This document shows positions 6,097 through 10,986 of a DNA stretch of 10,986 nucleotides, one piece after another. Below the pieces are notes generated by a model. It saw only the letters and a list, made by a program, of their open reading frames with translations. It ran no database searches and was not told where the DNA came from. The stretch is from positions 1 through 10,986 of the forward strand of contig JASHXZ010000232.1 of assembly GCA_030043285.1 (NCBI GenBank). The letters are read 5' to 3'. The position numbers were made by a program, and so were the translations under genes. The first letter of the stretch is position 1. Every line of letters starts with the position of its first letter. The DNA comes from Xanthobacteraceae bacterium. GTDB lineage: Bacteria > Pseudomonadota > Alphaproteobacteria > Rhizobiales > Xanthobacteraceae.

Positions 6097-7692
6097 TCAA
6101 ACTTTGGCAGCGGGGGCCTTTTGGCGATCCCAGGCTTGGCCGCCGACGCCGCGTTCGCGCAGCTTGTACTTTTGCACCTTGCCGCTTTCGGTCGTGGGCA
6201 GCGCATCGACGAACTCGATGAAGCGCGGCACCGCGAACGCGGCAAGGCGCGGGCGGCAAAATTCGCACAGCGTGCTTTCAGTGAGCCGGCTGCCCGGCCG
6301 CAGCACCACTGCGGCCATCACCTCATCCTCGGCGAGTTCGGACGGCACCGGAAACACCGCCGCGTTGCCGACGTCGGGATGGCTGAGCAGCACCTGCTCC
6401 ACCTCGAACGATGAGATGTTTTCGCCGCGCCGGCGGATCGCCTCCTTGAGGCGATCGACAAAGCGGAATGAGCCGTCGGCGTCGCGGATGACGCGGTCGC
6501 CGGTGTGAAACCAACCGCCGCGGAAGGCGGCCGCGGTCTGGTCCGGCATCTCGAAATACCCGGTGGCGAAGGCGAGCTTTTCGTCGGCGTGCACGATCAA
6601 TTCGCCAGGTTCGCCCGGTCGCGTGTCGGCGCCTGATGGATCGAGCACGCGAACGGCAAAGCCTTCGCGTACGCTGCCCATGCTGCCGGGGCGCTGCTCG
6701 GCGGCGGTCCCGCCGATGACGAAATTGGTTTCGGTCGAGCCGTAGCCGTCGAGCAATGCGATGCCGGTGCGTTCGGCGAAGGCGCGATGCAGGTTGGCCG
6801 GTACGCCGGGCGCCAGTGCGCAGCGCACGGTGTGGCGGCGCTCGTCCGCCGATGCTTCTTTGGCGAGCAGGATCGGCACCATGGCGCCGAGCAGATAGGT
6901 CACGGTGGCCTTGCGCTCGATCAGCCGCTGCCAAAAAAGCGAAGCGGAAAAGCGCGGCTCGGCAATCAGCGTCGCGCCGCACAGCAACGCCTGATGAAAC
7001 GTGCCGAGCGCGTTGGTGTGGAATAGCGGCAGCGACGTCGAGAGCACGTCGCCTTCGCGAAGCTCAAGATTGCGGATGCCGTGAAACCCCCACCAGAAAT
7101 ATTGCGCGTGCGGACAACAGACGCCCTTCGACAGCCCGGTGGTGCCGGACGTGTAGAGTATCGCGAGTGTTTGCTCCGGGTCGGTGACGCCTGATGCGAT
7201 GGCGTCGCCACGTCGCAGCAGCAACGCAACAACGACCTGCTCGAACTGCGCCGCGACAGCATCGCCGATCAGGCAAATGCGCTGCAGTGCCGTTGCGCCG
7301 AGATCGACGAGGCTCAGCGCGTCCAACAATTCCGCTTCGACGATCAGCAGCCGCGCGCCGGAATTTTGCAGAAAATGCGCAAGCTGCGGCCCGCGTGACG
7401 CAGTGTTGATCGGCACCGCCACCGCGCCGAGCCAGGCGCAGCCGAGAAAGCTCTCGATGAATTCGGCGCGGTTGCCGCACATCAGCGCCACGCGATCGCC
7501 GGAGTTGATGCCGGCATTCGCGAGCGTGGCGGCGAAGCACGCCGCGAGCGGCACGGCTTCCTCGAAACTGATACTGACATCGCCGGCGACGAACAACGGA
7601 CGATTGCCGAAGCGGCGCGCTTGCCGGGTCAGCATCGCAGGAAGCGTGCGTTCGCCAGGCGGAAATGCAGCCAAGATTTCTGCAGCGTTCAT
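6097..7692 (-). CDS. ATP-dependent acyl-CoA ligase (AMP-forming), CaiC-like
   Basis: Adenylate-forming enzyme of 531 residues that would activate a carboxylic acid to its CoA thioester through an acyl-AMP. It has the ATP P-loop YTSGTTGLSKG (180-190), the A5 motif DGYGSTETNFV (315-325), WFHTGDRVIRDADGSFRFVD with the ribose-binding Asp399, the hinge region DRLKEAIRRRGENISSFEVE (413-432), and the C-terminal ESGKVQK carrying the catalytic Lys505. Stretches such as FWQRLIERKATVTYLLGAMVPIL recall crotonobetaine/carnitine-CoA ligase CaiC more than fatty-acid or benzoate ligases; that is by eye, and the acid itself is unknown. ATG 7692 overlaps the stop of the cyclase-family gene as ATGA, with GAGGA 10 nt upstream, so the two are coupled. 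It is the last gene of block A and is followed by a 176-bp gap. Confidence 0.93.
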   Translation of the reverse strand: MNAAEILAAFPPGERTLPAMLTRQARRFGNRPLFVAGDVSISFEEAVPLAACFAATLANAGINSGDRVALMCGNRAEFIESFLGCAWLGAVAVPINTASRGPQLAHFLQNSGARLLIVEAELLDALSLVDLGATALQRICLIGDAVAAQFEQVVVALLLRRGDAIASGVTDPEQTLAILYTSGTTGLSKGVCCPHAQYFWWGFHGIRNLELREGDVLSTSLPLFHTNALGTFHQALLCGATLIAEPRFSASLFWQRLIERKATVTYLLGAMVPILLAKEASADERRHTVRCALAPGVPANLHRAFAERTGIALLDGYGSTETNFVIGGTAAEQRPGSMGSVREGFAVRVLDPSGADTRPGEPGELIVHADEKLAFATGYFEMPDQTAAAFRGGWFHTGDRVIRDADGSFRFVDRLKEAIRRRGENISSFEVEQVLLSHPDVGNAAVFPVPSELAEDEVMAAVVLRPGSRLTESTLCEFCRPRLAAFAVPRFIEFVDALPTTESGKVQKYKLRERGVGGQAWDRQKAPAAKV

Positions 7693-8546
7693 CGGCGCCG
7701 CGTCCTCGCACGGCTTGTCTTCGATTTTTTGCGCGCAACGCGCGCCACAGCAGGAGCGGGCATCGACTGCGGCACCAGCGCGATCACCCGCAACGGGCTG
7801 CCGCTGCCTTCCTTGATCTTCAGCGGCGCCGCGATCAGCACCGATCCAACCGGCGGCAACAGGTCAAGATTGGTCAGGCATTGCAGGCCGAAACGGCCGG
7901 ACCCGTGCATATAGTAATGACACGGGTAGGGCGGCTTGAGGTGAAAGGCCTGGCCCGCATCGGTGCCGATCGCTTCCGATCCGAAGCCCAGCACGCCGCG
8001 CTCTTCGATCAGAAAGCGCACGGCGTCGGTGTTCGGTCCGGGCGTGTGTTGCCCGGTTTCGTCGATGTTCTGGTAGGCGACCGGATCGGTGCGCTTCGAC
8101 CAGTCGGTGCGCATCAGCACCCATGATCCCGCCGCGATGCGGCCGTGCCGGCGTTCCCACTTCCGAAGGAAATCGACGGAGAGCAGAAAGTCGGGATCTG
8201 ACGCGGCCTCGTGCGAGCAATCAAGCACGCAGGCCGGTGCCACGAATTTCTCTGCCGCAATCGTGTCGGTCGAGTTGTCGGGCAGATGGCGGCCGGAAAT
8301 CCAATGGATCGGCGCGTCGAAATGCGTGCCGGTGTGCTCGCTGCAGGAGAAATTATTCCAGTACCAGCCCGGCCCGCGCGCGTCGTAGCGCGACGCTTCC
8401 TCGATGCGGAACGGCCAGGCCTGGCCCATTTCGGGCGGCAGGACGATCTGGGGAAAGTCCGGTGACAAAGTTTGCGTCAGATCGACGATGCGGATGCGGC
8501 CGCCGGCAAGCTCGGCCAGCAATCGGGACAGAACAGTGTCGCTCAT
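7689..8546 (-). CDS. Cyclase-family metal-dependent hydrolase (kynurenine formamidase / isatin hydrolase superfamily)
   Basis: A 285-residue probable cytoplasmic hydrolase. The motif HTGTHFDAPIHW (71-82) is the HxGTHxDxPxH metal site of the family, with His71, His75, Asp77 and His81 as expected Mn/Zn ligands. Conserved downstream pieces include VLMRTDWS (143-150), GFGSEAIGTDAG (187-198) and LTNLDLLPPVG (224-234). Known members hydrolyse N-formylkynurenine or the amide ring of isatin, so a cyclic amide, lactone or formamide is the natural guess; the substrate is not determined here. ATG 8546 is chosen because GAGGA lies 4 nt upstream; the frame is open to 8834, but that extension is arginine-rich, falls in the previous gene, and exceeds family length. 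The C-terminus ends in an unusual basic Pro/Ala/Lys/Arg tail (about 262-285) overlapping the ligase start. Confidence 0.9.
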   Translation of the reverse strand: MSDTVLSRLLAELAGGRIRIVDLTQTLSPDFPQIVLPPEMGQAWPFRIEEASRYDARGPGWYWNNFSCSEHTGTHFDAPIHWISGRHLPDNSTDTIAAEKFVAPACVLDCSHEAASDPDFLLSVDFLRKWERRHGRIAAGSWVLMRTDWSKRTDPVAYQNIDETGQHTPGPNTDAVRFLIEERGVLGFGSEAIGTDAGQAFHLKPPYPCHYYMHGSGRFGLQCLTNLDLLPPVGSVLIAAPLKIKEGSGSPLRVIALVPQSMPAPAVARVARKKSKTSRARTRRR

Positions 8547-8550
8547 CAGA

Positions 8551-8555
8551 TCCTC
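8551..8555 (-). promoter_or_regulatory. Shine-Dalgarno of the cyclase-family gene
   Basis: GAGGA on the minus strand, 4 nt before ATG 8546, inside the 32-nt gap after the DUF35-SDR stop. It decides the start of this gene against the longer open frame that reaches 8834. Confidence 0.6.
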
Positions 8556-8578
8556 GATCAAATTGTCTCGCCGCGGTT

Positions 8579-9835
8579 TTATGGCTGCGGCATCGCTGCA
8601 AGCTCGCGCTCCAGCGCCTTGGGATTGTCGCGCCAGCGCTCGAGCCAATCCTGCGCGACGTTGCCGGGAAAAACGTCTTCGGCGCCGCCGCGCAACGCCG
8701 CAACGATGTCGGCAGCGAGCCGGGCAGGGGCGATCTTCGGCGGCGGCAGCGTCTGATTCCATTCGTCGTCGATCGGGCCGGGAAACACATTGACGATGCG
8801 CACGCCGGTCGGCGCCAGTTCGGCGCGCAGGCATTGCGCCAGTGATAGCGCCGCGGCCTTCGAGGCCGAGTAGGTGCCGTGCGGCGGGAAATTCGACAGC
8901 GCGAACACTGAGAGCACATTGACCCAGGCGACCGCGCTCGATTGGCCGTCGGCGCCGCGCGCCCGCATGGCCGGAGCGAATTCCTGGGCGAGGCGCAGGA
9001 GGCCGAAATAGTTGACGTCCATCTCGGCGCGCGCGGTCTCGATGCCGTCGCGCGCCGCAATGCCGAAATTGCGATGATGGTCGGCATTGTTGATCAAGAT
9101 ATCGACGCGGCCGCCGATCTCGCCGGCAAGCTGTTTGACGGCGCGCGAGTCGGTGAGGTCAAGCGGCACGACCGCGACTTGCGGCAGAGCCTTGATGCGC
9201 TCGAAGCCGGGCGGCTTCTTCCACGGCTCGGCCTCGCCGGCCCACACCAGATCCACGCCGGCATCGACCAACGCTTCGACCAGCGCCTGGCCGAGCGGCG
9301 CCTTGGCGTCGGTGACCAAAACCTTGCGGAATTTCGGATCGCAGGTTAGTTCGCGCAGCTCGCGATCGTCGGCCATGTGCGGGGTGTCCTTGTCGGGAAG
9401 CGCCACCAGCGCCGCTTGTCCGGCGCGGTCGAGATGAGCGCGCACGCGCACGCGCGTCGGCGCCGCCGCGCAATCGCCATGCAGATGGGCGACGACGAGT
9501 GGCCCGCTGTCGAGCTTCACGAGGCCGAGCCGCCACGGCATGCGCTCGCGGAAGAACAATTCGTGGCTGTGGCGCAGCGTGGTTTCGGCGACGAGCTCGC
9601 CGTTGCCGTCCTGGACGCGCCAATCGAGCCGCGGCGACAGGCAGGCGCGGCAGGCCTCGCGCGGCGGATATTGCACCGTGCCGCAATCGCGGCAGACCTG
9701 CAACTCGAAGCGGCCGCGCGCTGCGGCTGCGGTCAGGCCGAGTGCGACGCGGCTGCGCGCCGCCGGTGGCAACGTCGGCAGGCGCGTGCGCAATATCGGA
9801 TTTTTGCGCGGCGGCCGCACCAGAGGACGGGTCAT
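8579..9835 (-). CDS. DUF35 Zn-ribbon/OB-fold protein fused to a short-chain dehydrogenase
   Basis: One 418-residue polypeptide with two parts. The N-terminal part (about 35-150) is a DUF35 module: a Zn ribbon CRDC-x10-CRAC (Cys48, 51, 62, 65), then a beta-rich OB-fold-like stretch. DUF35 proteins partner thiolase-fold enzymes, and the thiolase-fold gene ends 3 nt upstream. The C-terminal part (about 170-418) is an SDR with Asn275 in DVNYFG, Ser309, and Tyr322-SAS-Lys326 as the catalytic tetrad, so oxidoreductase chemistry on a hydroxy- or keto-acyl substrate is plausible. The nucleotide-binding turn is unusual: TDAKAPLG (175-182) instead of TGxxxGxG, and NNAD (249-252) instead of NNAG. ATG 9835 has a weak GGGGCGA upstream. 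No frameshift or stop separates the domains, so the fusion is real unless this is an assembly error. Cofactor and substrate are unknown. Confidence 0.88.
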   Translation of the reverse strand: MTRPLVRPPRKNPILRTRLPTLPPAARSRVALGLTAAAARGRFELQVCRDCGTVQYPPREACRACLSPRLDWRVQDGNGELVAETTLRHSHELFFRERMPWRLGLVKLDSGPLVVAHLHGDCAAAPTRVRVRAHLDRAGQAALVALPDKDTPHMADDRELRELTCDPKFRKVLVTDAKAPLGQALVEALVDAGVDLVWAGEAEPWKKPPGFERIKALPQVAVVPLDLTDSRAVKQLAGEIGGRVDILINNADHHRNFGIAARDGIETARAEMDVNYFGLLRLAQEFAPAMRARGADGQSSAVAWVNVLSVFALSNFPPHGTYSASKAAALSLAQCLRAELAPTGVRIVNVFPGPIDDEWNQTLPPPKIAPARLAADIVAALRGGAEDVFPGNVAQDWLERWRDNPKALERELAAMPQP

Positions 9836-9838
9836 CGT

Positions 9839-10986
9839 CTATCGCCCCGCTGCGAGGATGGCGGCGCCGCTGCACAGGCCGCGGTCGTAATTGATCATAC
9901 CGAAGCCGCTTGCGAGGCCAAGCCGCGCGTTGTCGACCGCGGCGCCGAGCGGTTTTCGCGTGACCTGCCGAATGATCTCCACCAGCCCCAGAAAGCCGCC
10001 GGCCGCGCCGGCCTGGCCGCCCGACAATTGGCCGCCCGACGTATTGAGCGGAAACGAGCCTGCTGCGGTGAAACTTTCGCGACGGACGAAATCAGGTCCT
10101 CCGCCTTTGTCGCAGAAACCCAAATCTTCGAGCTGCATGAGCGTGATGACTGGATAATCGTCGTAGGCCGCGAGCACATCGATGTCCTTCGGCCCGACGC
10201 CTGCCTGGGCGTAAAGCTCGTCGCGGTCGAGCGCCCAGCCGCCGCGATACTGCACGGGGTCGTCCGGGAACGCGTTGTGCCGTTCGATGGTGGCTAGGAT
10301 GCGCGCATAGGGCAGGCCGAGTTCTTCCGCGGCGGCGCGGCGCAGCACCAGAAACGCTTCGGCGCCGGCGCAGGGCATGACGCAGTCGTAGAGCCGCAGC
10401 GGGTCGGCGATCAGCCGCGCATTGAGATATTCGTCGAGCGTCAGCGGCTTCTTCATCAGGGCGTGGGGAAATTGCAGCGCGTTGGCGCGCTGGGCGACGC
10501 AAAGCTTGCCGAAATCCTCGCGCGTCGCGCCGTAAATGCGCATGTAATAGGCGGTGAGGAACGCAAAGCTCGCATTGGCGCCGCCCGCGCCGTAGGGATA
10601 GACCGCGTCGCGGGCGAACTGGCTGAAGGTCGCGAGATTGAGCCGGAACGAATGGGTGTGGTTGGTATCGCCGGCGATACAGGCGACCATGTCGGCGTCG
10701 CCCGATTGCACCGCGCGCGCGGCGCGGCGCAGCGCGACGATGCCGCAGGCGCCGCCCATCGGAATGTGATCGAGCCAGCGAAGTGTGAGGCCGAGATGCT
10801 GGGTCAGGCCGACCGCGGTGTCGGGCGCCAGCGTGAAGCTCGACACGCACAAGCCGTCGAGCTGGTCTTTGCTCAGGCCGGCGCGCTTGATGAGCGCGGC
10901 GAGCGCCGCGGCAAGAAACCAGTGCGCGCCGCGGATCGAGTAGCGCACATACGGCACCGTCACCGGAGCGGCAACGACCACGTCAT
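9839..10986 (-). CDS. Thiolase-fold protein (SCP-x/Ltp2-like), probably a few residues short at window edge
   Basis: Thiolase-superfamily protein of about 380 visible residues, probably acting with the DUF35 module encoded next. Family features are the core helix region MGGACGIVALRRAARAVQSG (75-94) followed by GDAD, AAYDDYPVITLMQLEDLGF (271-289), NTSGGQLSGGQAGAAGG (313-329) and a C-terminal GLCSGAAIL. Aligned on GDAD without gaps, the nucleophilic Cys of biosynthetic thiolases falls on Gly77; the HDCF block is YDDY (273-276) and the GHP motif is GQA (322-324). Normal Claisen/thiolysis chemistry is therefore doubtful. A retro-aldolase role, as in Ltp2-DUF35 complexes of steroid side-chain breakdown, or a catalytically altered thiolase is more likely. 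The first usable start is GTG 10981, but the frame is open to the edge and the N-terminus looks slightly short, so the true start may lie outside. The ATG at 10986 is in another frame. Confidence 0.87.
   Translation of the reverse strand, partial: DVVVAAPVTVPYVRYSIRGAHWFLAAALAALIKRAGLSKDQLDGLCVSSFTLAPDTAVGLTQHLGLTLRWLDHIPMGGACGIVALRRAARAVQSGDADMVACIAGDTNHTHSFRLNLATFSQFARDAVYPYGAGGANASFAFLTAYYMRIYGATREDFGKLCVAQRANALQFPHALMKKPLTLDEYLNARLIADPLRLYDCVMPCAGAEAFLVLRRAAAEELGLPYARILATIERHNAFPDDPVQYRGGWALDRDELYAQAGVGPKDIDVLAAYDDYPVITLMQLEDLGFCDKGGGPDFVRRESFTAAGSFPLNTSGGQLSGGQAGAAGGFLGLVEIIRQVTRKPLGAAVDNARLGLASGFGMINYDRGLCSGAAILAAGR

Noticed and set aside
5985..6245. A short minus-strand frame running from the ligase gene into the palindrome, ending in LEG
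   Set aside because: Its end is the translated repeat sequence and the rest overlaps the CoA-ligase 3' end out of frame; repeats of this type often create such spurious small ORFs.
8547..8834. N-terminal extension of the cyclase-family protein to 8834
   Set aside because: The extra 96 residues are Arg/Ala-rich, overlap the DUF35-SDR coding end in another frame, and an ATG with a good GAGGA sits at 8546.
9377..10297. A 306-codon + strand frame spanning the 3' part of the thiolase-fold gene and the 5' part of the DUF35-SDR gene
   Set aside because: It crosses two well-supported genes in antisense and shows no family motif.
10979..10986. The ATG at the very right edge (minus strand) as start of the thiolase-fold gene
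   Set aside because: It is out of frame with the thiolase coding sequence and meets a stop after eight codons.

Overview
The window is high-GC DNA with dense, tightly packed genes. It suggests an alphaproteobacterium of the Bradyrhizobiaceae/Xanthobacteraceae type. The best clue is a roughly 100-bp inverted repeat (5926-6029) whose CCTCA..CCTGAGG and GCCTCGAAGG blocks resemble the palindromic repeats scattered through Bradyrhizobium and Rhodopseudomonas genomes. That taxonomic reading is from memory, not from a search.

Layout: eight protein genes. One, at the left edge (1-597, +), is the 3' part of an Asp/Glu/hydantoin-racemase-family gene. The other seven run leftwards on the minus strand from the right edge to 624 and converge on the racemase gene. 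They form two blocks. Block A (about 10986 to 6097) encodes a thiolase-fold protein, a DUF35 Zn-ribbon/OB-fold protein fused to a short-chain dehydrogenase (SDR), a metal-dependent cyclase-family hydrolase and a CaiC-like acyl-CoA ligase. Block B (5920 to 624) encodes a complete peptide/nickel-type ABC importer: a Tat-exported family 5 binding protein, two DppB/DppC-type permeases and one polypeptide carrying both ATPase domains. Genes within a block overlap by 1 or 4 nt or lie 3 to about 42 nt apart, so each block is probably one transcript. The two are separated by 176 bp holding a candidate promoter and the long palindrome, which reaches the ribosome binding site of the binding protein.

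How the genes may work together (inference): the importer brings in a small organic molecule, the cyclase-family hydrolase opens a cyclic amide, ester or similar bond, the ligase makes a CoA thioester, the SDR oxidises or reduces it, and the thiolase-fold/DUF35 pair cleaves or forms a C-C bond. The substrate cannot be read from the sequence.

Most interesting signals: (1) the thiolase-fold protein seems to lack the nucleophilic Cys and the HDCF and GHP histidines of true thiolases but keeps a DUF35 partner, a combination known from Ltp2-type retro-aldolases; (2) that DUF35 partner is fused to an SDR whose catalytic tetrad is intact but whose dinucleotide-binding glycines are changed; (3) the racemase-family protein lacks both catalytic cysteines; (4) the importer operon has a leader with a strong palindrome overlapping a Shine-Dalgarno sequence. 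No tRNA, rRNA, CRISPR array, transposase or defence gene was seen, and no stretch over 300 bases lacks a gene.
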